From: Jaminaea rosea
Taxonomy: Eukaryota; Basidiomycota; Exobasidiomycetes; Microstromatales
Length of the DNA stretch: 64,000 nt
NCBI RefSeq assembly: GCF_003144245.1
Contig: NW_020289976.1
Span: 992,001 to 1,056,000 of the forward strand
Reading direction: 5' to 3'
A program made the translations under genes and the position numbers. The notes beneath the pieces are model-generated. The model saw only the letters and a list, made by a program, of their open reading frames with translations. It was not told the origin of the DNA and did no database searches. Shown here in pieces: positions 1 to 10,188 of this stretch (position 1 is the first letter of the stretch; each line of letters starts with the position of its first letter).

Positions 1-1
1 C

Positions 2-2515
2 CGAGCCGCAGCAGGCAAGAGCGCCTCGATGCTAAGGGCTAAGATTTCTCGTGAGCCTGCAGGGTGGTATACCGCATCAGCCGACGTCAAAATGGCATCA
101 GGCTCCTCTTCCGACCTGCGAACTTCCTTCAAGAAGCACAGCGACGATACTAGCTCCTCCTCAAACCTTGTTTTGCTCGGTCGCTCAGCCATAGACCATA
201 TCCTCAGCCCCGAGGTCCTCCCCTTCCTCCTCGGCCCCCTCTTCCTTGCGCCCATCCCTCGTCATGAGCGGGTGCACGAGACGCTGCGAGAAGCTAAGGC
301 GGCGGCAAACTCACGTCCCACTACGCCAGCGTACGCTGCAGTCGTGATGAACAGCAGCTCGCGCGGCCAGGATATGGAGACAGCATCGGTCGCTAGCAGC
401 AGTCGAATGGATATGGACGCCCAAATGGGTGACGGGTCAATGGCGCTACGCAAGCAAGCTCTCACCATCGTCGAAATGGTTGCTGGCATATTTTCGGCAT
501 GTCTAGGCCTACCTGGCCCGGGTATCTTAGCCTCAAAGGCGGGCAAGTCAGGGTCGTCGTCGGCGTCATTCGCCTCACCGGCGCAGGAGATAGCCACGCG
601 CCGTCGCCACCTCATCGACTTCAATGCCTCTGGGTCTCCCTTCCAAGCAATTGAAGTCAATCTGCAAGACACAGAAGCAGAGCCAATCGCAACGCCGTCT
701 TTCCTCAGCATCCTTCTCGCGGCTGCCGAATCTGGCTATCCGAAGGCACAAGAGTCGGCACTCTGGCTACTCTGCGAGCTCGTTCGGGATAATGCCGATA
801 CGTCAGTGCAACTCTTCCGGCATCAGACCCCCTCTGGCCTCTTGCCCACCTCCATGCTCCTAGCGCTCCGCAATGATCCTAGCGTGGCCGTCAGGCTGGC
901 CGCATTCTCATGCATGGCCAACCTGATCAAGGTGCATCCCTTCACTGCAAAGACAAGTGAGCGAGTGCTGGCTGTACTTGTCGATCTGCTCGACGAGTCA
1001 AGTCAGGGAGGTGGCGAGGTGCAAGTCGCCGCAGCTTTTGCTATCGCCAAGGTGGTCGAGGATGACCCAAGGATGCAGGCGGTTGCGTGCACGCAGGGTC
1101 CCTTTGGGTATCACTGCGTGGAAAAGCTGGGAGGTCTGCTCGATCAGGCGACAAAGACTCTTACCGAGGGCAACGGCAGCAGCACCAGCAAGGCCAAGCT
1201 CACCGTGCCTTCAATGGCAACATCAGCGCGCAACCAAGAAATGGCACACCGTCTGCGTGAAGCTGTCCTCACAGCGCTCGCAGCGCTCTCCTTCACGCGT
1301 GACGAGATCCGCCGCCAGATAGTCGATGGCACCACCCCCTCTCTGCTACCTATCGTCGTAAGCTGTCTCAGTTCCTCCTCTCTCGGTACCCGCGTCGCCG
1401 CCTGCCGCTTGGTACGCGCCCTCAGTCGAAGCATAGGCGTGTTGCGCACTAGCCTCGTTGATGCAGGGGTGGCAGAGAAGCTTGTTGAGATGATCAAGGA
1501 CGAGACTCTTGGAGAGGATGGAGAAGACGACGAATTAAGGACGCAGGCCACCGCTAGCATCTGCAACTTGGTGCTCTCCTTTGCGCCCATGAGGCAGACC
1601 CTGCTGGACAATGGCGGGCTGGATCGACTAGTCTCTCTGGCCAAGACGTGCACCCATGGCCCTACGAAGCTCAACGCGCTCTGGGCTATGAAGAATGTGC
1701 TGTATGCCAGCGAGCTGGAGGTGAAGCGCACGGTCATGTCCAAGCTAGGCTTCGACACTCTCGAGGCACTGGCTCGGGGTCCCTCCTCTTCGACCAGTAA
1801 CGAGCGAGGCAGGGACGAAGCTCTTCCCTCCTCCTTGTCGCCGAGCAACGAAAATTCGCTTGCCCTCCAAGAGAACTCTCTCAATATCATCCGCAACCTC
1901 ACCTCATCCCGAGCAGGTGACATTGCCTTCACCCTCTCCGGCTTTGGTGGCGCTACCAGGTTCTTTGAGCTGATCGAGCACGTCATTTGGCAGCGCCAAT
2001 CGGATCTGGTGACGGAGCAGGCGGCGTACGTCTTGGTCAATGTGGCCACGGGGGACGTGTCGCATAGGAGGGCACTGCTGCGTCGGAACAATTGCCTGGA
2101 CGCGATTGTGTACTTTGCTGGTCATCCCAGGGCAGAGGTCAAGGTCGCGGGATTATGGTGCGTCATGAATCTCACGCAGGGCGTATCAGCAGCGCAGCAG
2201 CAGCAGGCGGCAGCGAGTTCTGCGGCAGCTATGCAGACAGAGGGTGCAGGGCAGGAAGCAGCCGACGTCGATGACTCGACGCCATTCGACGTAGAGCGAG
2301 AGGCTGTCGGAAGACTGAGGCGCTATGGCTTCGATGGAGTGCTGCGCTCTCTCCTGACATCCCCGGACGCCGACGTCAAGGATCGCGCAAGGGCGCTTTC
2401 GGGTCGCTTTGAGACCAAGACGGTCGCGACGGGGGCGAGTTCCATTTCGAACGAGCGACAGAGGTCCTCGTCTGGCACTGGAACAGCTCAGGCTGCCCCG
2501 CCTGCGGCTGCGTGA
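2..2515 (+). CDS. GID5: GID5/ARMC8-like armadillo-repeat protein (5' partial)
   Basis: Armadillo-repeat protein resembling the GID/CTLH E3 ubiquitin ligase subunit Gid5 (Vid28; ARMC8 in animals), which links substrate receptors to the catalytic module. The frame is open to the left edge of the window. The first ATG inside is at 29 (828 residues from there), but the true start may lie outside. Helical Leu/Ala-rich repeats run through most of the length. The best family signal is near the C-terminus, where an ENSLNIIRNLTSS stretch is followed by GFGGATRFFELIEHV and AGLWCVMNLTQ, as in the last armadillo repeats of ARMC8. Ala/Ser-rich inserts interrupt the repeats and a Gln/Ala tract lies near residue 725. 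It converges on the nucleolin-like gene, with 274 bp between stop codons. Family membership is likely. The exact orthology is inferred from memory of the family. Confidence 0.7.
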   Translation, partial: RAAAGKSASMLRAKISREPAGWYTASADVKMASGSSSDLRTSFKKHSDDTSSSSNLVLLGRSAIDHILSPEVLPFLLGPLFLAPIPRHERVHETLREAKAAANSRPTTPAYAAVVMNSSSRGQDMETASVASSSRMDMDAQMGDGSMALRKQALTIVEMVAGIFSACLGLPGPGILASKAGKSGSSSASFASPAQEIATRRRHLIDFNASGSPFQAIEVNLQDTEAEPIATPSFLSILLAAAESGYPKAQESALWLLCELVRDNADTSVQLFRHQTPSGLLPTSMLLALRNDPSVAVRLAAFSCMANLIKVHPFTAKTSERVLAVLVDLLDESSQGGGEVQVAAAFAIAKVVEDDPRMQAVACTQGPFGYHCVEKLGGLLDQATKTLTEGNGSSTSKAKLTVPSMATSARNQEMAHRLREAVLTALAALSFTRDEIRRQIVDGTTPSLLPIVVSCLSSSSLGTRVAACRLVRALSRSIGVLRTSLVDAGVAEKLVEMIKDETLGEDGEDDELRTQATASICNLVLSFAPMRQTLLDNGGLDRLVSLAKTCTHGPTKLNALWAMKNVLYASELEVKRTVMSKLGFDTLEALARGPSSSTSNERGRDEALPSSLSPSNENSLALQENSLNIIRNLTSSRAGDIAFTLSGFGGATRFFELIEHVIWQRQSDLVTEQAAYVLVNVATGDVSHRRALLRRNNCLDAIVYFAGHPRAEVKVAGLWCVMNLTQGVSAAQQQQAAASSAAAMQTEGAGQEAADVDDSTPFDVEREAVGRLRRYGFDGVLRSLLTSPDADVKDRARALSGRFETKTVATGASSISNERQRSSSGTGTAQAAPPAAA

Positions 2516-2789
2516 GGTCGCGTCGCTGGGCGTGTAGGCAAGGCTCCTTCTTACCCTTTGTACATCTGACAACTGCTTCGCCGATCCGCTGTCGTTCATA
2601 CCCAAATGCTCAGGCTTCACATCTTTTATCGCGACGTTTCAATGCATGAGAATTACGAGTCAGGAGCAAAGACGAGATGATCGTGGTAAGATATGACAAG
2701 TCGATGAAGGAATGGGTGAGATGATGCGTGAAAATAGCATTGAGAGGGGCGCCGAGGCCTCGTCTCTTTTGGGGACGCGCAGAGCACGC

Positions 2790-4335
2790 TTAGTCGAAGG
2801 AGACCTTGGTGCCTGAGCCGGAGGCGATAGCGCCCGTCCTGGCACCACCACGACCGCCGCGTCCACCCCATCCGGAGTCACCGCCACCGCGTCCTCCTCC
2901 ACGTCCACCGCCACGACCGCCGCCACGACCGCCTCCGAATCCTCCGCCACGTCCACCACCACGTCCTCCACCGCCGCGTCCACCACCAAATCCGCCACGT
3001 CCTCCACCGCGACCACCACCTCCGCTCTGGTTAGGGTCACGCGGAGGCGCGTAGTCGAGGCGCACGGCACGCCCGCCAAGCTCCTGGCCAGCGAGGGCCT
3101 CGATAGCCTTGTCTGCCGCATCCTGGGCGCTGTACTCGATGTACGCGAAGCCCTTGGGGCGCCCGGTCTCAAAGTCCTTGGGGAGGGTGACGCGCGACAC
3201 TTCACCGTAGGCGCCAAAGGCCTCCCAGAGGTCGTCCTCCGTCAGCGAGAAGGCGAGTCCACCAGCCCAGAGGATGGGGCTCTTCTCGGAGCGCTTGTCG
3301 TTGAACTTCTTAGCGCGAGCATCGTTGACGTCGCGAGCGGGGCGCGGCTGGCTGAGGTCAACGTTGATAGGTCGCCCATCGATCTCGCGGTCCTTTGCAG
3401 ACAAAGCAGCCTTGGCAGCCTCGGGCGTGGTGAACTCGACGTATCCGAATCCCTTGGAGCGGCCAGAGTCGCGGTCGGTCATGACCTTTGCGCGGATGAC
3501 TTCACCGAACTCCTTGAACTCGGAAGCGAGCCACTCGTCGTCGACGTTCCACGAGAGACGACCCACGAAGATGTTGCAGGTCGCGCCAGCGTCATCGCCC
3601 GCGGCGGATGTGTCGGCCTCGACCTTGGCCTTCTTGGCGGAGACATCGTCGTCCTCAGCCTTGCGCTTCTTGGAGTCAGTGGCGGCGGCGGGCTTCTCCT
3701 CCTCGTCAGAGTCGGAGTCGGAGTCCGATGAGTCGTCAGAGCTGTCGTCGCTCGAGTCCTCAGCCTTGACCTTGGCATCAGCTGCGGCGGGCTTCATCTC
3801 CTCATCGTCATCGCTGGAGTCGTCCGAGCTGTCATCGCTGGAGTCGGAGTCGTCCTTCGTAGCACCATTCGTCTTGGCAGCGGCGGCGGCGGCAGGCTTC
3901 GCCTCCTCCTCGTCATCAGAGCTGTCGTCCAAAGAATCAGAGTCAGAGTCAGAGTCAGAGTCAGAGTCGGCCTCCTTGGCGGCGGCGGCGGCGGCGGCGC
4001 CGTTGGTCTTGGCGGGAGCCTGCAGCGAGAGAAGGAAGGATCATCGTCAAAAGGTGTGCAATCATGCACTGTCCGCGCTCATGGGCGCTCACCTCGTCCT
4101 CGCTCGAGTCGTCGCTGGAGTCGTCGTCCGAGTCCTCCTCACTCTCAGAGCTGGAGCTGCTCTCAGGCTCAGGGGTGGGCTCCTTCTTTGACTTCTTGCT
4201 CTTCTTGTCCTTCTTGTCCTCCTTGACGGGGGCAGCGACAGCCTCCTTCTTGGAGCTCTTCTTAGCCTTGACGGGCTCAGCAGCGGCAGGTGTAGCAGCG
4301 GCAGCGACCTTTGTTGACTTGTCCTTCTTGCCCAT
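2790..4335 (-). CDS. NSR1: Nucleolin-like RNA-binding protein (Nsr1/Gar2 type)
   Basis: Nucleolar RNA-binding protein of the nucleolin/Nsr1/Gar2 family, which acts in pre-rRNA processing and small-subunit assembly. Exons on the minus strand are 4335-4093 and 4019-2790, giving 490 residues. The 73-nt intron has a GTGAGC donor and a CTGCAG acceptor. The N-terminus is Lys-rich (start MGKKDKST), followed by long Ser/Asp/Glu blocks that look like casein kinase 2 targets. RRM1 (about residues 229-303) carries IFVGRL and KGFGYVEF. RRM2 (about 329-402) carries LWAGGL and KGFAYIEY. The C-terminus is a Gly/Arg RGG box from about residue 413. The Ser-acidic, two-RRM, RGG order is diagnostic. A tandem 8-mer lies in its promoter (4447-4470). 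Confidence 0.93.
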
Positions 4336-4696
4336 GGTGACGATGAAAGGAAGAGGGGAAGTGTGGGTAGAAGGAAAGGGGAGATGGGAAAGGATGGCAA
4401 GCCAGTTGAGGGCGACTCTGGACCAACTCGACTTGACCTCGTTTCCGTCTGCCCGTCTGCCCGTCTGCCCGCCCGTTCTGCTGCATCCACTTTTCTCACT
4501 CAAAAATCCACGCCGCGAAATCTTGGATAGACCGGGAGGCGGTTGCACTGCCGGCTCCACTCTACCACGCGCCACGCGACAATGGCCAGGCTCAGCGACA
4601 AGGGGCATTGATTAGCAAGGCGACAGAGATGGTGACAAGAATACAAGTGGTTTCGCGCAAACACCTCAAGACTTCAATACAGAGAGAGACCGTGAC
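4336..4696 (-). promoter_or_regulatory. Promoter region of the nucleolin-like gene with a tandem 8-mer
   Basis: This 361-bp gap lies between the nucleolin-like start codon and the stop of the next minus-strand gene. It holds three exact copies of GTCTGCCC in a row at 4447-4470 (read as GGGCAGAC on the gene strand), about 112-135 bp upstream of the ATG. A tandem GC-rich octamer at that distance could be a transcription-factor site cluster or a simple repeat. No gene is seen here. Confidence 0.4.
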
Positions 4697-6485
4697 TCAA
4701 GTGAACAAGCTCTTCGTCGCTGTAAAGGAGATGTTGGGCGAGCTCGTCGCAGACGTCGAGAAGCTTACGCGCGCAGAGCTATCGTGTCCCTGGCTGCTCC
4801 CATGCGTGAAGGACGACTTTGTGGAGGATGAGGCATCCCGACTCTTAGGTCGCACCGAAGATGTCAAGGAGAGAGCAGCCTGGCGCGACGACGGCGAGAG
4901 TCCGGGCAGAGAGGGTCCGTCGTCGTGCTCTGCGCCTCCCTCGGGAAAGCCAATCTGCTGAGCGGAGGCGGCGTGGGTAGACCAGGTAGGCGTCCAAGGG
5001 AGCTCCTCTCGCGACGTGACATCTAGATAATGCGAAGTCTTCGGCACCATCAATGGCATGACAGGGGCGATGCGCCTCGAGGAACGTCTTGGCGGCGTAG
5101 CCACCATCGTCATCCGTTTCGAAGACGCTAGGTCGGGCGACCCAAGAGCCCCGAAGGCAGACCTCGTCGGCGTAGTCGGCGCCGTCGTGGGTCTACGCGG
5201 GCGAGGTCTTGGTGCGCGTGGCGGAGGAGAGAGGGAAGGCATGATAGGCTCCGGCTCGTTGCCAAAGAAGACAAGTCCAGACTCCTGCCTGCCATGAGGT
5301 TCAATGACCTCGCTCAGGGACCGGATGGCGCCGAAGCCTGGATATACGATTGGCGAGCCAAGGCTGAGTGCACCGGCCTCTGCCTCACTCTCAAAGGGCT
5401 TAAATATGCTTTGCGCTGGGTCGAGACCGCATTGTTGCCTCGCGAGGGCAAAGGCGAGCGGAAGTCGTAGCTCGATGATTGACTGCAGAGAGATCCACAC
5501 GTCAGCCCGCGATGTCAGCGACTTCCAGTCCGCCGCAACGTCGACTCACCTGGCGATCCACACGATCTACAGCCAACAGCTCAACCAGCATCCTCTCCGT
5601 TCTCCTCTCTACGCGCTCTACAATGTGTCGAGCGCCGGATCCTGGGCTGTGCAGCCGACGATTCTTGGATGATGAAGACGTCGTGGTGGGCGTCTCTGCC
5701 TCAGCATAGCACGACACCAGCCCCTTGACGAGGTCCACACGCTCCTCAAATGCGTCCTCTGCGAAGCCGAATGGCCTCGGCAATATGTGCGTCACCACGC
5801 TGGCTGTGTCCCTTTCTTCGCTCTCGCTGCGACACTTCTCCGCAGGAGACTGCGGCTGGACGAATTTCGAAGACAGCACAGTAACCTGCTGCTTCGACGA
5901 GGAGGGAGAGCAGGTTGCGAAACTTGCTGGCCGTTTGAAGGGCTGCCGCTGTTGGCCAATGGCGCCGTCTGCCGTAGCGGGCCGACCACTCTTGCGAGTT
6001 CGATTGGCGGTGCGGTGGCGCGCGAGGAAATGCGTTGTTGTCGTCGTCTCGCGATTGGATGATGGTGACTCTTCTCGCAGATTGGGCTGGCTTCGCTCCA
6101 GCGACAGACCAGTTCGACATGGCTCAAAGCGCTCGATATCGTTGCCTTTGCGAGACGTCGTGGCAATGTCGCTGTCGCTTTGATTCATGAGGAGCTTTGA
6201 GATGTCGGACAGAGTGCCCGCCTTGCGCAGCTGTGGTCCTAAACGGAGCGTTGACGTCGGCGTCGAAGACGGCGACATCTTCTGCGGCGTGTGAATGATT
6301 TCGACCGTGTCATCTCCATCGTCTTCGCTAGGCCCACCAGTGCTTTGCTTGGTTGAGTGGGCCGACAGGCTGCTCAGGCTGCGGAAGTCCAAGCTTGGCC
6401 GTGATCCCGCAGCGCTGCCGCTGCCTAGCGGGCTGGGCACCCTGTCCGGCCGACTCTCAGTGCGTTGTCGGCGGAAAAGGCGCAT
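4697..6485 (-). CDS. Unrecognised Ser-rich protein
   Basis: Not recognised. Minus-strand exons are 6485-5550 and 5482-4697, joined in phase across a 67-nt intron (GTGAGT donor, CTGCAG acceptor), for 573 residues. The start is the first in-frame ATG (MRLFRRQRTES). The first 250 residues are Ser/Thr/Pro-rich and probably disordered. The one region that looks folded spans the splice junction: HIVERVERRTERMLVELL followed by SIIELRLPLAFALARQQ, likely two amphipathic helices. A conserved-looking SLGSPIVYPGFGAIRSL segment comes soon after. The C-terminal 150 residues are again Ser/Pro/Arg-rich. The intact frame across the splice and the low-complexity but ordered composition support a real gene. No function can be assigned; a scaffold or signalling adaptor would fit but is speculation. 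Confidence 0.65.
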
Positions 6486-7469
6486 ATCGATGTAGCTCAA
6501 TGATGAGGAGTTGTAAGGAGTTGTTGAAGCAAGCAAGAGATGGCGATGCCATTCGTTGCCGCCGTCAGGACAAATGAGATATACTCGCTCCTTTTACCTC
6601 GCCCCTGCGTACTTGCTCCTGAAGAGGGCGTCAAGATGCGGCCAAGACCATCTGATCAGCGCTTTGTCCTCCTCTGTCGGCATCATTTGAGCGGTCAGAC
6701 CTCTTTTCGTCGCCGCTGTGACTGATCCTAGTCCTTTGTTCCTCTCCGCCGGCGCTACTGCAATTCGGGTCAGACCAGAGAGCCTCGCTCGTGTCACTTC
6801 GCCTCAGGGTCTGGCCGAGTAATCTGGGGTCGACGATATGCGCTGCTGAGATGCCGGTGGCGGTGTGAACGAGGACTGTCCCTCCTGAGTTATTTGTTTG
6901 TACCACACTCCGACAAAATGGGCTAGTCTACTCTAGATGGCTCGAGGATGGACACTTCCTTGGCATAGAGACAGGCGGCTGAGTGTCAAGATCAAATTCA
7001 TCATGAGGCAAGGCTTGATGATACCAGTCACGATCAGTAACAGGTCTAGCCGCAAAGCCGACGGCGGCGGCTGCAACCACTTACCGCTCTCTTCCAATGA
7101 GCAAGTTAGTCAATCCTGTGCCTGTGTGGCTTTGATCCTCTCACGCTATCACCTTTCATCTACGGCATCGCTGAATCTCCATGATGCAAGCCACACTCGC
7201 TAGATCATTCATCACGCCTAGATGAGAAGCACAGGTCCCGCGAGGCTCGCGAGTCCCAGCCTGCAACGAAACGAGAGCACAGCAATCAGGACCCACCACG
7301 TGAGAGCGGACAACATATCAATTAGAGCGTGACAAGATGAGACGAGATGAGATGAGGCGGAAGCAACAGCAGCTAGCTAAACGATCAACGCCGCTACGCT
7401 CAGAGATATGACATGGTAAAGCGGTTCGAAGTGGCGATGGCGGGGTCCTAGCGCGGCTCGATCGATGGA
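6486..7469. other. Intergenic region, 984 bp
   Basis: It lies between the start of the Ser-rich gene and the stop of the secreted repeat protein, so it should hold one promoter and one 3' UTR. The only frames are short (under 92 codons) with no family resemblance. Nothing else is seen. Confidence 0.5.
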
Positions 7470-9482
7470 TCAATGCTTGTGGGCGCGAAGGCGCTTCGCC
7501 GCATGGGCAGCTACGGCATGGTACTCAGCGAGGGCGGGAGGAGTTGCGGGTCCAAAGCCTGCACCGCCGGGGAATGACTTGGTAATGTCGGGCAGTCCCT
7601 TGCCTACAGCGGCGAGCCCATCGGCGAAGGCCTTCTCGTAGCTAGGGAAAGCCTTGACGAAGCTGGCGAGAGCGGCAGCCGTGTTTGGGTCCGAGGCAAG
7701 CTTCGAAGCAAAGGCGATGTAGTCGGGGACATTGATGCCCGTAAAGGAGCCAGCGATAGCCTTGGCGAGGTCAGGAGAGGAGGCGAGGAAGGCTTTGACG
7801 CCCGAAGCTACGGCCTTCTCGGTGTCATCCCAGTCGACCTTGCTGGCGAGGTCCTGCGTCTTGGCCGCGGCGTCGGCGGCTTGCTTTGCGAGGTCGTCGA
7901 AGCTAGGCAGTTGAGGAGCACTATCGCGGCGGCCAAACGTCATGCTGCCCCAGTCGTCGATGTGGCTCTTGACGGCCTCGTACTGAAGTTCAGCCTGCTT
8001 AGCAATGGCGGGGATCATGGCAATGGCCTGGTTGGTGAGACCCTGGCGATCGCGATCCTCTTTGCTCATCTCAGATTCCTTGACGCGACGCTCCATGGTA
8101 GACGGTGCAGACACGCCGCTGCTGAGATCCTCCCTTATCTTCTTGACTACGGCGTCGGCCTGCAGCTGAAACTCCTTCATCTGGACGGGGACGAGAGCAG
8201 CAATCTGCATGGCGATACCTCGGATTGACTTGAGGTTCTGGTCCTCGTCTGCGAGTTTGCGAGCAGTGGGAGGCTTGTTGGCAGAGGTGTCCTCATTGTG
8301 GCGATCAGCAGCGTACTCCTGCATGACCGTGTTCCAGAGCTCTTCAATCTCCTTCTTAGCAGCCGCAACGTCACCGTGGTGCTTCTTGAGCTCGGCCGCA
8401 GCGACGGCTCGGAGCTCGGTGCGGATCTTGTCCATCTTGGCAGCGGTAGCCTTCGACATCTTGGGGGCAGGGTGCGCGTCTCGACGCTGAAGAGGGTTCC
8501 AGTTACCATCGAAGACTTCCACGAAGGGCCAGCCGAGGTGCATGTTACCACCGGCGGCAGCTTTGCCTGCAGCGTCGATACCCGTGAGGCCGGCGTCCAA
8601 ACCGCCTGCCGCGCCAGCAGCACCATGAGCGCTGAGCACAGGGAAGAGCGGAGAAATGATCACCTCACCGCCACCCTGAGTACGGCGCTCGAGAGAGTGT
8701 CCGCCCTTCCCGATTTCAATGAAGGGCCAGCCGAGGTGAAGGTTGCCTTCGCCACCAGCCTTACCCCCGGCGTTGATGCCCCCAATACCAGCATCGATGC
8801 CGCCCGCGCCTCCTGCGGCACCGTGCGCACCAAAGATGGGGCCGAAGATCCCGCCGCCGACAGAGGGAGGGTCCTTGTTGCCCTCGTCATCACTGTGCTC
8901 AGGCTTGGGCGTAGGCATAGGCTTGGGCTTGCCCTCGGGCTTAGGCTCAGGCTTGGGCTTATCCATGCCGGGATGAGGCTTAGGTTTGTCAGCGACAGGA
9001 TGAGGGTGGGGTTTGGGATGGGGGGCGGTGCCAGTGGGAGGCGTCTTCTCGGGCGCTCCCTTGTCCTTGTCGTCGGGGCAAGGCTTCTTGAGGATGGGGC
9101 CAATCGGACCAGCCTTGGCGTTGGCGACTGCCGTGCCAGTAGCCTTGGCCATGAGGCCGCCATCTCCAAGAATCATGTTGAGGATGGCATCGAGGCCGGC
9201 GTTGGCATTGAAACCAGCGCCTCCAAGATTGCGACGCTGATTGTGCTGATTGGTCTCGAGGATCTTGACGCAAGGATTGTTGATCAAAGCGGGGTCCCAA
9301 GAGCCTCCGACTGCGGTGGGATCGTAGTTGTCGTTCATGCAAGAGACCTTGTCACCGCCTGCAGAGATCCAGTCCTTGATCGTGTGGTCACCAGCAGGTA
9401 CGGCGATGGGCACAGCTGAGGCGATGCTGCCGATGGCAATTGCCGTGGCGACAAAGGCGAGGAATTGACTGTCGAACCTCAT
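7470..9482 (-). CDS. Secreted repeat protein with five Arg-Arg (kexin-like) sites
   Basis: Secreted protein of 670 residues with no family I recognise. The start at 9482 (MRFDSQFLAFVATAIAIG) begins a signal peptide likely cleaved after ASA near residue 23. The mature part has a Cys-containing N-terminal segment, then a Lys-Pro-rich linker (about 153-196). Two diverged copies of a Gly/Ala-rich unit follow (about 209-267 and 271-334), each ending in HLGWPF[IV]E and then an Arg-Arg pair (LERR, LQRR). Further Arg-Arg pairs lie at about 83-84, 465-466 and 518-519, splitting the mature chain into separate pieces. The C-terminal half is Ala/Lys/Asp-rich and probably helical. Arg-Arg after a signal peptide is the classic Kex2 site, so a processed precursor is inferred. 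It has no intron and is isolated, with no biosynthetic neighbours. Confidence 0.85.
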   Translation of the reverse strand: MRFDSQFLAFVATAIAIGSIASAVPIAVPAGDHTIKDWISAGGDKVSCMNDNYDPTAVGGSWDPALINNPCVKILETNQHNQRRNLGGAGFNANAGLDAILNMILGDGGLMAKATGTAVANAKAGPIGPILKKPCPDDKDKGAPEKTPPTGTAPHPKPHPHPVADKPKPHPGMDKPKPEPKPEGKPKPMPTPKPEHSDDEGNKDPPSVGGGIFGPIFGAHGAAGGAGGIDAGIGGINAGGKAGGEGNLHLGWPFIEIGKGGHSLERRTQGGGEVIISPLFPVLSAHGAAGAAGGLDAGLTGIDAAGKAAAGGNMHLGWPFVEVFDGNWNPLQRRDAHPAPKMSKATAAKMDKIRTELRAVAAAELKKHHGDVAAAKKEIEELWNTVMQEYAADRHNEDTSANKPPTARKLADEDQNLKSIRGIAMQIAALVPVQMKEFQLQADAVVKKIREDLSSGVSAPSTMERRVKESEMSKEDRDRQGLTNQAIAMIPAIAKQAELQYEAVKSHIDDWGSMTFGRRDSAPQLPSFDDLAKQAADAAAKTQDLASKVDWDDTEKAVASGVKAFLASSPDLAKAIAGSFTGINVPDYIAFASKLASDPNTAAALASFVKAFPSYEKAFADGLAAVGKGLPDITKSFPGGAGFGPATPPALAEYHAVAAHAAKRLRAHKH
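8481..8858 (-). repeat. Two diverged internal repeats ending in HLGWPF and Arg-Arg
   Basis: Inside the secreted protein, two units of about 60 residues share the order GPIFGAHGAAGGAGG or LSAHGAAGAAGG, then [IL]DAG, G[IK]-rich Ala/Gly, then HLGWPF[IV]E and a closing Arg-Arg. The genomic copies are roughly 8682-8858 and 8481-8672. The repeat is coding and old enough to have diverged at many positions while keeping HLGWPF. Confidence 0.75.
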
Positions 9483-10188
9483 CGTGGATGCGCAGTGGTG
9501 AGGATGCGGCGAAGTTGGATTACGATGAGGGTGACGAGGACGAGGATGAGGGGAGACGCTAAGGAGGAGCACAGCGATGGCGGACGTGAGATTCATTGGC
9601 ACCCCTCTCCTTTTGTACGTCTTCGCCATGGTGAGGGGCCGCCGCCTCCTGACGCGGCCAGAGCGGGCCATACCACTATCCGCCCCTCTCCTCAAGCACC
9701 CAGGAAGAGGGGCGGCACGCACGCACTGCGAGGGGCTGTGCCGAATTGACGCTTGGACGGGACGACGGTATCTGGCAGCGGCTTTTTATTGGCGATTGAA
9801 GAATTACCTCTCACGGCAATGGAAAGGAGCGCAGATGAGCGGAGCGACATCGGGTACCGTCGCGGGGCTCGTCGCCGTCACCACCACCACGACCGCCATC
9901 GCGGACCGCCACGGACGGTAATGTGAAGAGCAGTACAAATTGAACTGCAGAGGCAGACTGCCGCGGAGAAATAGATGGGTATGAATACAGGAATGCTGAG
10001 AGAGTGGAGCTTTGATGAAGACGGGACGGAATGGATTGATGCTACAAATGGTATGACGCTGCGAGCAGACACCGCCGCCGCCGCCGCCGCTGCCGTCTGG
10101 CTGTCATGACTTTGAAGAACGTGGATGAGAAGTCTCTTCCCTCTGAGAATGCTCATCGCGAGCCGTTGATGCGGGCCGTTACCGTACG
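9483..10188. other. Promoter of the secreted repeat gene and MED13 3' flank, 706 bp
   Basis: No gene is seen. On the minus strand an AT-rich AATAAAAAG lies at 9781-9790, about 300 bp upstream of the secreted gene's ATG, and could be a TATA element (weak evidence). A CCG-type microsatellite lies near 10073-10090. Confidence 0.4.

Noticed and set aside
2806-3054. Pro-rich plus-strand frame
   Set aside because: It is the mirror of the RGG box of the nucleolin-like gene.
3274-4191. Ser-rich plus-strand frame of 305 codons
   Set aside because: It is antisense to the RRM and acidic regions of the nucleolin-like gene and is low-complexity only.
8298-9419. A 373-codon plus-strand frame opposite the secreted repeat protein
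   Set aside because: The minus-strand reading has a signal peptide and internal repeats; the plus-strand frame has no such features.
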